In this document: piece after piece, positions 35,207 through 43,687 of the stretch
Layout: the number at the start of each line of letters is the position of its first letter
Position numbering within the stretch: the stretch's first letter is position 1
Assembly: GCA_002007745.1 (NCBI GenBank)
Contig: CP019882.1
Coordinates: 5,952,001-6,016,000 of the forward strand
DNA length: 64,000 nt
Source of the DNA: Mycolicibacterium litorale
GTDB lineage: Bacteria > Actinomycetota > Actinomycetes > Mycobacteriales > Mycobacteriaceae
Direction: 5' to 3'
Notes under the pieces: model-generated
Databases searched by the model: none
Told to the model about the DNA's origin: nothing
Seen by the model: the letters and a program-made list of their open reading frames with translations, nothing else
Program-made: the position numbers and the translations under genes

Positions 35207-36007
35207 ATGCGCCTCCACAGCAATGACCACGTTGGTGTCACCCTGCACGACGAGGTCCTGACGGCAACGTTGCGCCGCGGCGACGTCGGCAACGGCATGG
35301 ATCGGGTCTTCGCTGATTCCCTCATCTCATTCGCACACGACCTCGTCGAGTGCACCCAGGCTGGAAGTGTGCGGGTCGCCGTGCTCCGCAACGAGGGGTT
35401 CGGGTTCTGCGTCGGCGGTGACCTCACCCACTTCAGCAACGCCACCGATCTCCCCGGCGAGCTGCGATACGTGGCCGAGACCATCCACGAAGCCCTCAAG
35501 GTGCTGGTCACCGCGCCCGTACCCGTCGTCACTGTCGTCGATGGAGTCGCAGCCGGCGGCGGAGTCGGGCTGGCACTCGCCGGCGACATCGTCGTCGGCA
35601 CCCCCGCCACCAAATTCAAGATGTCGTACACCAGCGTCGGGCTGAGCCCTGACTGTGGCGGATCCTGGTTCCTCACCCAGCGCGTCGGCTTGGGCCGAGC
35701 GTTGGAGATCACGCTCACTGACCGCACGGTCGGCGTCGAGGAGGCTGAGCGGATCGGGCTCGTTGGACCGGTGTGTCCGCCCGACGCCGACCTCGACCAC
35801 GCAGTGCACGCGCTCACCGCCCGCCTGGCAGCCATGGGAACCGACTCTCTGGCAACCACGAAACGTCTGCTGCGCTCCAGCGTCACAACAGATCTGACCG
35901 ATCACCTCGATGAAGAGGCCCGCCAAATCACCCGCCTGAGCTCAACCCCAGACGGTGCCGAGGGCGTGCGCGCATTCTTCGAGAAGCGCCGCCCCACGTT
36001 CCGCTGA
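35207..36007 (+). CDS. Enoyl-CoA hydratase/isomerase family protein
   Basis: 266 residues from the ATG at 35207; the longer frame to the left overlaps the preceding gene in another frame and is not homologous. Oxyanion-loop blocks are NEGFGFCVGGDLTHFSN and VVDGVAAGGGVGLALAGDIV, then VGLSPDCGGSWFLTQRVGLG. The C-terminus ends AEGVRAFFEKRRPTFR, as in most crotonases. The usual Glu in the FxxPE segment is not evident (KMSYTSVGL), so it may be an isomerase, hydrolase or decarboxylase and not a standard hydratase. It closes the 32.9-36.0 kb operon. Confidence 0.85.
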   Translation: MRLHSNDHVGVTLHDEVLTATLRRGDVGNGMDRVFADSLISFAHDLVECTQAGSVRVAVLRNEGFGFCVGGDLTHFSNATDLPGELRYVAETIHEALKVLVTAPVPVVTVVDGVAAGGGVGLALAGDIVVGTPATKFKMSYTSVGLSPDCGGSWFLTQRVGLGRALEITLTDRTVGVEEAERIGLVGPVCPPDADLDHAVHALTARLAAMGTDSLATTKRLLRSSVTTDLTDHLDEEARQITRLSSTPDGAEGVRAFFEKRRPTFR

Positions 36008-36086
36008 CCCCTAGGGTGGGATGCGAGCCGAGCGAACTCCGCACACCCGCCATCACCGGCATCAATGCGCCCGTGCCACGAATCGA

Positions 36087-36761
36087 CTATCGGAGCGTAT
36101 GGATGCCGGCGAGGATCAGGTCGATGCCGGCGAGGTATTGCTCGCGGTCATCATGCGTGGCGATCTGGTTTGCCTGTTGATGCACGAACGGGTAGCTCGC
36201 TGCGTCATGTCGCTGTGTCCAGCGGGCGGCGAGGCCGGCGAGAAATTCTGGTCGATCTGTCGCGCGCAAATGCAGTCGGGCGCCTGCGGCGTATTGCGCG
36301 GCCAGACCAACCATGTAGCCCATGAGTGTGGTCGCGCAGTTGAACTGCGCGAGGTTGGGCACCCCGAGCGCCTGTAATTGTCGGCCGATGCCTTCGAACA
36401 CGTGCAAGATTGCCGGCTGCCAGGGCTCACGTGCGAGCTGGGTACCTACCCAAGGATGTGTGTTGAAGGCATCGAACACACCGAGGGCGATGGCTCGGAT
36501 GGCCTGCTGCGGGTCCGTCTCGCCGGCTCCTGCCGTCACGGCGTGGGCGATGACGTAGTCGGTGGCCGCTGCGAGTAAATCGTCCCTGTTGGCCACGTGC
36601 CAATAGATCGCTCCCGCCCCCGTTTCCAAGCGGGCCGTAAGCGCCCGGAAGGTCAGAGCATTCTCTCCCTGGGTGTCGAGGATCTCGATCGCGGCCGCGA
36701 CGATTCGCTCCTTGGAGAGCGCGTCAGAGCGTCGGTGCCGTCGCTGCGCCGTGTTCACCAT
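36087..36761 (-). CDS. TetR family repressor of the TetX-like operon
   Basis: 224 residues from the ATG at 36761 (MVNTAQRRHRRSDALSKERI). The frame extends 28 codons upstream, but those cover the operators and look unrelated. HTH: AAIEILDTQGENALTFRALT, ARLETGAGAIYWHVANRDDL. The motif IYWHVxxxxxLL is that of true tetracycline-type repressors (TetR_C group). The helical core with HPWVGTQLAREPWQP is compatible with drug binding. The gene diverges from the TetX-like monooxygenase, and two near-identical palindromes lie between them, so repression of that operon and itself is well supported. The inducer is unknown. Confidence 0.85.
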   Translation of the reverse strand: MVNTAQRRHRRSDALSKERIVAAAIEILDTQGENALTFRALTARLETGAGAIYWHVANRDDLLAAATDYVIAHAVTAGAGETDPQQAIRAIALGVFDAFNTHPWVGTQLAREPWQPAILHVFEGIGRQLQALGVPNLAQFNCATTLMGYMVGLAAQYAAGARLHLRATDRPEFLAGLAARWTQRHDAASYPFVHQQANQIATHDDREQYLAGIDLILAGIHTLR

Positions 36762-36781
36762 GGGGAACAGTTTGACATGAC

Positions 36782-36821
36782 TGGAACTATGTTCCACGAT
36801 TCCGACTAGAACATTGTTCCA
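36782..36821. promoter_or_regulatory. Two tandem TetR operators
   Basis: TGGAACTATGTTCCA at 36782-36796 is a perfect palindrome around a 3-base centre. TAGAACATTGTTCCA at 36807-36821 is the same site with one arm base changed. The centres are 25 bp apart, and both sit in the 71-bp gap between the divergent TetR and monooxygenase genes. The layout mirrors the paired operators of classical tetR/tetA systems. Confidence 0.75.
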
Positions 36822-36832
36822 TTCGGGAGGTT

Positions 36833-37963
36833 GTGGTGACGACATCTGTCACGATCGTTGGTGCAGGCCTTGGTGGCCTCACCCTGGCTCGGGTCCTGCA
36901 CGTGCACGGCATCGCTGCCACGGTCTATGAGGCGGAGCCCTCGGCAGAGGCCCGTGCGCAGGGCGGCCAACTCGACATCCACGAACACGATGGCCAGGTT
37001 GCGCTGGCAATGGCGGGACTCACCGACGAGTTCCGCGCGATCATCCATCAAGGTGCCCAGGCGTCGCGCGTGCTTGATCGGCACGGCACGGTGCTTCTCG
37101 AAGAGCCTGATGACGGCAATGGCGGCCGACCTGAGGTGTTCCGGGGAGACTTACGGCGGATCTTGCTCGACTCGCTGCCCGGCGGGACGGTCAGGTGGGG
37201 ACACAAAGTTGTCGACGTCCATCCCGCCGGCGACTGCCGACAGACTCTGACCTTGGCGGACGGATCGACAGTGACCACGACCGTCCTCGTCGGCGCCGAC
37301 GGCGCCTGGTCGAGGGTGCGGCCGCTGCTGTCGGCCGCCGCGCCGGAGTACGCCGGTACCACCTATATCGAGACCTATCTGCACGACCCCGATAACCGGC
37401 ACCCAGCGGCGGCTGCGCTGGTAGGTGCCGGCGCAATGTACGCGCTCGCCCCAGGACGCGGCATCGCCGTCCATCGCGAGCCCGAGGCCCTCCACATCTA
37501 CGCGCAACTGCGCTGTTCGGTGGACTGGATCCGTACGGTCGACTTCACCGACACCGCTACCGCGACGGACCGGGTGGTCGCCGAGTTCACCGGTTGGGCG
37601 CCGGAACTCACAGCGCTGATCACCGAGGCGGACACGCCTCTCGTTCCGCGCCGCATCGTCGCACTCCCTGATGAGCACCGCTGGGACCGCGTGCCCGGGG
37701 TGACCTTGATCGGAGACGCCGCCCACGTGATGGCGCCCTCCGGAGATGGCGCCAACCTGGCGATGGTCGACGGCGCCCAACTTGGGCTCGCGATCGCCGC
37801 GCAACCGGACGACGTCGAGGCGGCTTTCACCGCCTACGAGCAAGCACTGTTCCCGCGGTGTAAGCAGGCCGCCACGGCGGCGGGCCACATCGTGGAGCTC
37901 ATGCTCGGTGACCGCGCACCCTTCGGGCTTGTCGAGTTTTTCAACGACGGCGCAAGGCGATGA
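36833..37963 (+). CDS. TetX-like FAD-dependent monooxygenase
   Basis: 376 residues from GTG at 36833 (36836 is an equally good GTG), preceded by GGGAGG. VTIVGAGLGGLTLARVLHVH is the FAD Rossmann fold; AQGGQLDIHEHDGQ is a block shared with TetX-type enzymes; TVLVGADGAWSRVRPLL and LIGDAAHVMAPSGDGANLAM are the DG and GD motifs. Class A flavin monooxygenases of this branch hydroxylate polyketides, and some inactivate tetracyclines or rifamycins. Divergence from a drug-type TetR with paired operators supports an inducible detoxification or catabolic role. Activity on any antibiotic is not shown. The stop overlaps the next gene by 4 bp. Confidence 0.8.
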   Translation: MVTTSVTIVGAGLGGLTLARVLHVHGIAATVYEAEPSAEARAQGGQLDIHEHDGQVALAMAGLTDEFRAIIHQGAQASRVLDRHGTVLLEEPDDGNGGRPEVFRGDLRRILLDSLPGGTVRWGHKVVDVHPAGDCRQTLTLADGSTVTTTVLVGADGAWSRVRPLLSAAAPEYAGTTYIETYLHDPDNRHPAAAALVGAGAMYALAPGRGIAVHREPEALHIYAQLRCSVDWIRTVDFTDTATATDRVVAEFTGWAPELTALITEADTPLVPRRIVALPDEHRWDRVPGVTLIGDAAHVMAPSGDGANLAMVDGAQLGLAIAAQPDDVEAAFTAYEQALFPRCKQAATAAGHIVELMLGDRAPFGLVEFFNDGARR

Positions 37964-39174
37964 GGCGCGCACACGCTCTGACGCTCAAGGCCGACGAGGC
38001 CATGATCTGGCAGCCCACATGGACCCAGGCCATTACCGACTTCCGCCGCGAAGATGTCGAGCCGCCTTTCGACGACGTGACCGTTCGTATGACTGTGCCT
38101 GCCAGCATAGGCGGCAGCCAGATTCGAGCGGAGTTCAGCAATCGCTTCGCGGACAAATCAGTGCAGATTGGACGGGTTGCGATCGGGGTCGGTAACCAAT
38201 CCGTTGAAACGGCGTTCGATGGACTGCGGTCGACGGAGATTCCAGCCGGCCAGTCGCGGTGGACCGATCCGATCGAGCTGACCGTCGGGCACGCAGACGA
38301 CATTGTCGTCGATCTCTACCTGCCCGAACCGACGCCGTACGCGTCGGCGAACGGGTTCACGTTCGACCGATCACGACCCGGCGACTTTGCCGGATCTCGC
38401 AATTTCCCACTTGGAGTATCTAATCCAGCGCGGGTCGGCGAGTCGCCGGAGCCTGGTATCAGCAGCGCTGGCGTTCAGGCCAGCCCCGATGGGACCGGCT
38501 GGTCACTGCCTTCTGGGGGCCCGTTCTTGCGTACCATCGAGGTCGCCGGAGTCAAGGCCAAGGCGGTAGTCGTCTGCCTCGGCAGCTCGACCACTGCCAT
38601 GGGCTGGCCACAGTACACCGCCGCACTTCTTCCCTCCGACGCCAAGATCGCCGTCCTCAACCGGGGTATCGCCGGCAACAGGATCCGCCTTGACGCACCG
38701 CAGCAGACCCCGTCGTGGGGCCGATCCGGGCTGTCCCGATTCGATGAGGACGTGCTCGCAACCCGGGGGACCACCCACGTGGTCATCGCCTACAACAGCA
38801 ACGATTGGGGCCTGCCGGGCAGGGTGACACCGCTCGACGAAATGCCGACCCTCGAGCAGTTGATCGCCAGTTACCAAGAGCTCGTCAATCGAGCCCACTC
38901 GGCCGGAGTCACAGCCATTCTCGCGACCGTCACACCACTAGACCCCGAGCTGGCACAAGACCCGAGTCGAGAGGGTTTCCGCCTCGCAATCAACCACTGG
39001 ATCCGAACAGCGCCTTACAGATACGTCGACTTCGACGCGGCAATCCGGTCCGAATCCGACACCTCACGTCTGGAAAGCACATTCGCAGCCCCAGACCAGA
39101 CGCACCCCAATGTCAACGGCCAGAGACGCCTCGCGCAAATGATGGCCGACAACGTTATCCGACTGCAGATTTAG
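37960..39174 (+). CDS. SGNH/GDSL-type hydrolase
   Basis: 404 residues, translationally coupled (ATGA) to the monooxygenase. The first 180 residues form a beta-rich domain (VRMTVPASIGGSQIRAEFSN). The SGNH blocks follow: VVVCLGSSTTAMGWPQY (Ser nucleophile), NRGIAGNRI (Gly), VVIAYNSNDWG (Asn) and the C-terminal DQTHPNVNG (Asp-His). No signal peptide is seen, so it is probably cytoplasmic, unlike many two-domain SGNH esterases. It could remove an ester or acetyl group from the monooxygenase product or substrate. Family membership is firm; the substrate is unknown. Confidence 0.8.
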   Translation: MRRAHALTLKADEAMIWQPTWTQAITDFRREDVEPPFDDVTVRMTVPASIGGSQIRAEFSNRFADKSVQIGRVAIGVGNQSVETAFDGLRSTEIPAGQSRWTDPIELTVGHADDIVVDLYLPEPTPYASANGFTFDRSRPGDFAGSRNFPLGVSNPARVGESPEPGISSAGVQASPDGTGWSLPSGGPFLRTIEVAGVKAKAVVVCLGSSTTAMGWPQYTAALLPSDAKIAVLNRGIAGNRIRLDAPQQTPSWGRSGLSRFDEDVLATRGTTHVVIAYNSNDWGLPGRVTPLDEMPTLEQLIASYQELVNRAHSAGVTAILATVTPLDPELAQDPSREGFRLAINHWIRTAPYRYVDFDAAIRSESDTSRLESTFAAPDQTHPNVNGQRRLAQMMADNVIRLQI

Positions 39175-39620
39175 ACAGAGCCGACTAATGCGCTGGACTC
39201 ACATATCTCGGCGAGTCGTATCGCCGTGGGCGGACGGACCAGTCACTGTTAACGCCCTGACGGAAAGTGGGTTTGAACGCCTAACCCAGATGGCCTACCC
39301 AGTCGTCGACTGTGGTGGGCGCTCCTAGACAGCCGCCTTCGCGGTGGACGAGCAGGCTTTCCTCGAATTCAAGGACACCGGTGAATGCGACGCACTGCTA
39401 CAGCAGCCTGGTCTGCGGCACGCCTGCGGTCGACCCCCTAGCGGACTGACGGGCACATCCGAGGCTTTGTGCAGGCGCTTCCCGGTGTTGGAAGCGCTGT
39501 AGACGGTCGAGGCAGCGTGGCGCGCCGTCATCGCCACTGTGATCGGAAGGCATCCGCTCACGCAACTAAGGCCCCGGCCGCGGGCGCACATCCGATCTCT
39601 GAGTGAGAGTGACTCGCAAC
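39175..39620. other. Non-coding interval
   Basis: 446 bp without a gene I can support. Short frames on both strands are Arg/Cys/Ser-rich and lack family motifs or good ribosome sites. It lies between the convergent SGNH hydrolase and TetR genes. No clear terminator hairpin with a T-tract was found. Confidence 0.4.
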
Positions 39621-40193
39621 TCATTCCTCGGACGGTCTCGACGTCCACAGGGCGTCCAAGGCTGCGGTCAGAATCGGGCTCCTGAAATCTTGGTCGCCCG
39701 GGATGTTCGAAATCGAGGCGACGAATGCCAGCACCTGCTCCGCCGTAAGGTCCTCGCGAAGCTCACCGGATCGATGAGCGGCCTGCACTAGCAACTCGGC
39801 TGCCCCGACAACGCGGGCGAAGCCGGTACGGAAGACCGGACTGGTCTCCCCCACTAGTTCGAGCAATTCGCCAGCCAAGACGCGCTTGTTCAGAAAATAG
39901 CTGTAGAAGCGACGTAACCACGCCGCCAACCTCGCCCCCGCGGTCGCACCTTCGCACGTTTCGGCCGCGTGGCAGATCGCGGCAATTTCTTCGCCGTAGA
40001 GGGCTTCGAGCAGAGCGCGACGATCGGCGAAGTTGCGGTAGAGCGTCGCTGATCCGATCTTGGCTCGCCGTGCGATCTCGGCCATCGATGCATCAGCGTC
40101 AGGGTCGGCAAAGGCCGCTTGGGCCGCCGCGAGGATCTTTTCACGATTCCGCTGCGCATCAACCCTGCGGCTCACAGCTTCGTTCTGCGCCAA
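39621..40193 (-). CDS. TetR family transcriptional regulator
   Basis: 190 residues. The HTH spans about 18-65: KILAAAQAAFADPDADASMA, EIARRAKIGSATLYRNFADR; the LYRNF pattern belongs to the large TetR group with a short C-terminal domain. It diverges from the alpha/beta hydrolase at 40334. The gap holds three inverted copies of TTGTCGA, one pair inside a long palindrome, which are probably its operators. Ligand unknown, probably an ester or lipid handled by the hydrolase. Confidence 0.85.
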   Translation of the reverse strand: MAQNEAVSRRVDAQRNREKILAAAQAAFADPDADASMAEIARRAKIGSATLYRNFADRRALLEALYGEEIAAICHAAETCEGATAGARLAAWLRRFYSYFLNKRVLAGELLELVGETSPVFRTGFARVVGAAELLVQAAHRSGELREDLTAEQVLAFVASISNIPGDQDFRSPILTAALDALWTSRPSEE

Positions 40194-40220
40194 GCCTTTT
40201 CCCTCTGATTCCGCGTTACG

Positions 40221-40280
40221 TCGACAAACGGGGACGGTGTCCGTATTGTCGAAGTGGGCACCCCGCCCACTTCGACAATA
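40221..40280. promoter_or_regulatory. Operator array: three TTGTCGA half-sites and a long palindrome
   Basis: TCGACAA at 40221-40227, TTGTCGA at 40246-40252 and TCGACAA at 40272-40278 alternate in orientation and are 25-26 bp apart. The last two are part of a perfect inverted repeat with 16-base arms (TATTGTCGAAGTGGGC at 40244-40259, its complement at 40265-40280) around ACCCC. The array lies between the divergent TetR and hydrolase genes. No T-tract follows, so it is an operator and not a terminator. Confidence 0.65.
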
Positions 40281-40333
40281 TCTGATCCTTCGTAGCTTTC
40301 AGCACAGTTGCGCCAAACAGAGGAGAGCGCCCG

Positions 40334-41278
40334 ATGGCCAACGACACCTCGGACACCGACACCGTGACGGACCGGCGGACCGCCAGCCTGTCGACGCGAC
40401 CCGTGGTGCTACCCGTGCCCGACCGCGGTGATGATCTGCAACTGCGCGTCACCGCTCCGCTGGAGGGCCGCGACCTACCAGTGATCCTGTTTTCGCATGG
40501 CTTCGGCTTCTCGATGGACGCGTACGGTCCCTTGACCGACTTCTGGGCCGGGCACGGGTTTGTCGTCATCCAGCCCACCCACCTGGACTCCGCCACACTT
40601 GCGCTGGCACCGGACGATGTACGGGCACCGCGGATCTGGCGCCAACGAATCGAGGACTTGGTGCACATCGCCGACAAGCTCGATGCAGTGGTCGATGCTG
40701 TTCCCAGACTCTCCGGTCGGGTGAGGACCGACCAAATCGCCGTCGCCGGACACTCTTACGGCGCCACCACGGCCAGTGCGCTACTCGGGGCGCGAGTCCT
40801 GCCTCCTGCAGGCCACGCAGACGAGGACTTCACCGATACGCGGATCTCTGCCGGCGTCCTGTTGTGCTTGGCCGGATTGGCTGGCCATGACCTGACGCCG
40901 CTCGCAACCCAGATGTTTCCATTTATGAATCCTGACTTCGATCGCATGCGCACCCCCGCGCTCATCGCGGCCGGCGATGCCGACCAGTCGCCGCTGTCGA
41001 CGCGCGGGCCAGACTGGTGGCAGGACGCATACCGCCTCAGCCCCGGCAGCAAGAGCCTGCTCACATTGTCCGGCGCCGACCACGCCTTGGGCGGAATCCA
41101 TGCGTACGGGACGGTCCCGCAGTCCGCGTCGGACAATCCGGCCACCGTGACACTCGTGCAGCGGATGACGACAGCATACTTGCGCAGTGCCCTAGCCGTC
41201 GATGAGACCAGTTGGCCCTCAGCACAAGACCAGCTGGCCGATGACCCTGCGCCGGTCGGCGGACTGGTTGTCCGGTGA
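40334..41278 (+). CDS. Alpha/beta hydrolase (chlorophyllase/PAF-acetylhydrolase-like)
   Basis: 314 residues. VILFSHGFGFSMDAYGPLTD is the oxyanion region, VAGHSYGATTASALLGA the GxSxG nucleophile elbow near 143, IAAGDADQSP the acid region and SGADHALGGIH the catalytic His near 252. This order matches chlorophyllase-like and platelet-activating-factor acetylhydrolase-like esterases. There is no signal peptide. Control by the divergent TetR is likely. Start at the ATG at 40334, preceded by GAGGAGAGC. Confidence 0.8.
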   Translation: MANDTSDTDTVTDRRTASLSTRPVVLPVPDRGDDLQLRVTAPLEGRDLPVILFSHGFGFSMDAYGPLTDFWAGHGFVVIQPTHLDSATLALAPDDVRAPRIWRQRIEDLVHIADKLDAVVDAVPRLSGRVRTDQIAVAGHSYGATTASALLGARVLPPAGHADEDFTDTRISAGVLLCLAGLAGHDLTPLATQMFPFMNPDFDRMRTPALIAAGDADQSPLSTRGPDWWQDAYRLSPGSKSLLTLSGADHALGGIHAYGTVPQSASDNPATVTLVQRMTTAYLRSALAVDETSWPSAQDQLADDPAPVGGLVVR

Positions 41279-41296
41279 ACCGCAGGCGTCCGCGCG

Positions 41297-42277
41297 TCAG
41301 AGCAACGACGCCAAGGGAGCGCAGTCGATTCGCGTCCCGCCGTCTGACGATCGAAAGGTACGTCTATACGCGGTAGGGGTGGTCTGGAGGAGTCGCCGAA
41401 AATGCAGGCGCAGGTTGGCCGCCGTCCCAAGTCCACAATCTTGGGCTACTCGCTCAACCGAGAGATCCGTCGACTCCAAAAGTTCTCGCGCACGCCCGAT
41501 CCGCGCATTGAGGAGCCACTGCAACGGGGTGGTGCCCGTCTCCTGGGTGAACCGTCGGATGAAGGTGCGCTGGGTAAGCCCGGCGTGCCGCGCCAGCACG
41601 CGCAGGGCGAGCGGTTGATCCAGTCGTGCCAGTGCCCACTCCCTCGTGCAACTAAGCGAGTCAGCGCCCACCGACGGGACGGGTGCGGGAACGAACTGCG
41701 CCTGGCCGCCGTCACGGTGTGGAGCAGCCACCAGGGCGCGGGCGATCTCGCTAGCGGTCGCGGCTCCGAGGTCGCGGCGCACTATGTGCAGGCACAAGTC
41801 GATGCCACAGGACACTCCTGCTGAGGTCAGTACATCGCCCTGGTCGACGTAGAGCACATCGCGACGGACTGTGACACGGGGGAACTCAGTCTCAAGCTCA
41901 TCGATGTGTTGCCAATGTGTCGTGGCCTCAAGGCCGTCCAGGATTCCCGCCGCTGCCAACGCGAACGCACCGGTGCAGATGGAGACCACCCGGCTACCCC
42001 TGTCTCGGGCCAGACGAAGCATCTTGAGTACCCGTTCGGCAGGCCGGTGCACCGGAGCGAAACCTGGCACGATCACTGTCTCCGCGGAGCGGAGAGGGTC
42101 GAGGCCCGCGGTGGGCACGACGCCGAACCCTGCTGTGGTGGTGACTGTTTCGGCCACGGCGCACACCGTGAGCTCATAGGGAGTAGACGGGCGATGCTGG
42201 AAGATCTGCGCCGGGATCGCTAGATCCAGCGGAGTAACACCGTCCAGCGCCAGAACCGCGACGCGATGCGCTGCCAT
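41297..42277 (-). CDS. GlxA-family AraC-type transcriptional regulator
   Basis: 326 residues with two domains. Residues 1-180 are a DJ-1/PfpI-like domain (RVAVLALDGVTPLDLAIPAQ, VVSICTGAFALAAAGILDGL with the nucleophile-elbow Cys, and DVLTSAGVSCGIDLCL). Residues 215-310 are a double HTH of the AraC type (LARHAGLTQRTFIRRFTQET, then VAQDCGLGTAANLRLHFRRL). Proteins with this build sense small ligands and often act as activators of catabolic genes or peroxide/quaternary-amine functions. It diverges from the HD-domain gene 71 bp away, the most likely target. Confidence 0.85.
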   Translation of the reverse strand: MAAHRVAVLALDGVTPLDLAIPAQIFQHRPSTPYELTVCAVAETVTTTAGFGVVPTAGLDPLRSAETVIVPGFAPVHRPAERVLKMLRLARDRGSRVVSICTGAFALAAAGILDGLEATTHWQHIDELETEFPRVTVRRDVLYVDQGDVLTSAGVSCGIDLCLHIVRRDLGAATASEIARALVAAPHRDGGQAQFVPAPVPSVGADSLSCTREWALARLDQPLALRVLARHAGLTQRTFIRRFTQETGTTPLQWLLNARIGRARELLESTDLSVERVAQDCGLGTAANLRLHFRRLLQTTPTAYRRTFRSSDGGTRIDCAPLASLL

Positions 42278-42348
42278 GGCAAGATTCTATCGAAGTTTGG
42301 GATTATTGACACTGGCCAGGTCAGCCGCACAACACCCAGACTGAAGTA

Positions 42349-43017
42349 GTGAACGAGCCGAGCGCAGCAGAGCTGATCGCGTTGCCGGACACTGTGCTTG
42401 CTCACGAGATCCTGCATCTGATTCGCCGCGTGCATACGCCGTCGGTGTTCAACCACAGCTTGCGCACGTATCTGTTCGCGCGGCTGATCAGCGTTCGACT
42501 CGGCCTTGCCAACGGTCGAGACTACGAAGACGATCTGTTGTTCGCGGCATGCACTATGCACGATCTCGGAGTTGCCGCGGACGGCCCGCACAGACAGCGC
42601 TTCGAAGTCGAAGGTGCCGATCGGGCCATTGAATTCCTGTCCTCACGCGGAGTCACCGGGCAGGACTGCGACAGTGTGTGGCAAGCGATCGCCCTGCACA
42701 CCTCGCCGGGAATCGCTGAACGCCGCGGTGCACTGTGTGTCCTTGTCCGCGAGGGTGTCGCGGTCGACTTCGGTGGCCCGTTGGGCGACAAGCACGTCAG
42801 CAGCGTCACCGACGAGCAGGCAACCACCATTCACGCCGTTTATCCGCGGTTGAACATGATCGGCTCTCTGATCGACGAGATCGTGGCGCAGGCCGCGAAG
42901 GATCCGGCGAACGCGCCGCGGTACTCGGTCCCCGGGGAATTCGTCCGGGAACGCAAAATGTTCGGCCATACCCGTCTGGAGCGCGCAGCCCGCTCATCAT
43001 CCCGATGGGACAGCTAA
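42349..43017 (+). CDS. HD-domain hydrolase (cyanamide hydratase-like)
   Basis: 222 residues from a GTG. The metal ligands of the HD fold are visible: His in SVFNHSLRTYLFARL near 36, the HD pair in FAACTMHDLGV at 71-72 and AIALHTSPGI near 115. The family with NHSxRxY and CxMHDLG resembles cyanamide hydratases and related nitrile/isocyanide-type hydrolases. The C-terminus (GEFVRERKMFGHTRLE) is also seen there. It diverges from a GlxA-type regulator and is followed 62 bp later by a RidA-like gene, suggesting an operon for a small nitrogenous or electrophilic compound. Substrate inferred only from the family. Confidence 0.8.
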   Translation: MNEPSAAELIALPDTVLAHEILHLIRRVHTPSVFNHSLRTYLFARLISVRLGLANGRDYEDDLLFAACTMHDLGVAADGPHRQRFEVEGADRAIEFLSSRGVTGQDCDSVWQAIALHTSPGIAERRGALCVLVREGVAVDFGGPLGDKHVSSVTDEQATTIHAVYPRLNMIGSLIDEIVAQAAKDPANAPRYSVPGEFVRERKMFGHTRLERAARSSSRWDS

Positions 43018-43079
43018 GACCGGCGATAAACCGTCGTTTACCGACCAAATTCACCACCCCTGCTTTAAAAGGAGCTTCA

Positions 43080-43490
43080 ATGACATTCCAGGCCATCGAG
43101 ATACCCGAGAATTCGGCCGTGTTCGGCGAGACCCGGAACGCGTTCACCCGCTTCGGATATTCGGCTGCAGTACGCTCACACGGTCATCTGTTCATCTCGG
43201 GCACGATCGGGCGTCGAGCCGACGGATCCATTGCCGACACCGTCCAGGAGCAGACCGAGCTCGCCTTGACTCGTATTCACGAGATTCTGCGCTTAGCCGA
43301 CCTCACGCCTGCCGCACTCGTCGACGTGGTGAGCTATCACGTGGACATCCACCACCACCTCGCAGGCTTTCTCGAGGTGAAACAGCGCCTCGTCGAGGCG
43401 CCCTACCCCGCGTGGTCGATGATCGGTGTCAGCGGCCTGGCCGTTCCCGGACTCCTGGTCGAGATCCGCGCCACGGCCGCTTACCCGTAG
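43080..43490 (+). CDS. RidA/YjgF family protein without the key Arg
   Basis: 136 residues; AAAGGAGC lies just before the ATG. The trimer core is recognised: GHLFISGTIGRRADGSIADT, LTPAALVDVVSYHVDIHHHL and VPGLLVEIRATAAYP. In RidA proper an Arg in the PAR segment holds the imine substrate; here the segment reads YPAWSMIGV, so that Arg is Trp. It therefore belongs to one of the Rid subgroups that act in specific catabolic pathways and not to the general imine deaminase RidA. It follows the HD hydrolase gene and may process its product. Confidence 0.8.
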   Translation: MTFQAIEIPENSAVFGETRNAFTRFGYSAAVRSHGHLFISGTIGRRADGSIADTVQEQTELALTRIHEILRLADLTPAALVDVVSYHVDIHHHLAGFLEVKQRLVEAPYPAWSMIGVSGLAVPGLLVEIRATAAYP

Positions 43491-43687
43491 CCATCCGAAT
43501 GTCAGTGTTGATGAACACATGATCAGCTCGGGTAACGCACCGGGCGAACCCGGTGAAGGTGGTGACGTCGCGGACCTGGGTGGAGTCCGACCAGAGCATC
43601 GTGCCGCCCGAGCGCAGTCACGCCTTCGCCGCATCAGAGCTCCGCAAGCCTTGCCTGTCGGTTAGCGTGACCGTGAGGCTCAGGCTG

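Noticed and set aside
40244..40280. Strong hairpin read as a rho-independent terminator
   Set aside because: It lies between two divergent starts and no T-tract follows; TTGTCGA half-sites recur around it, so an operator is the better reading.
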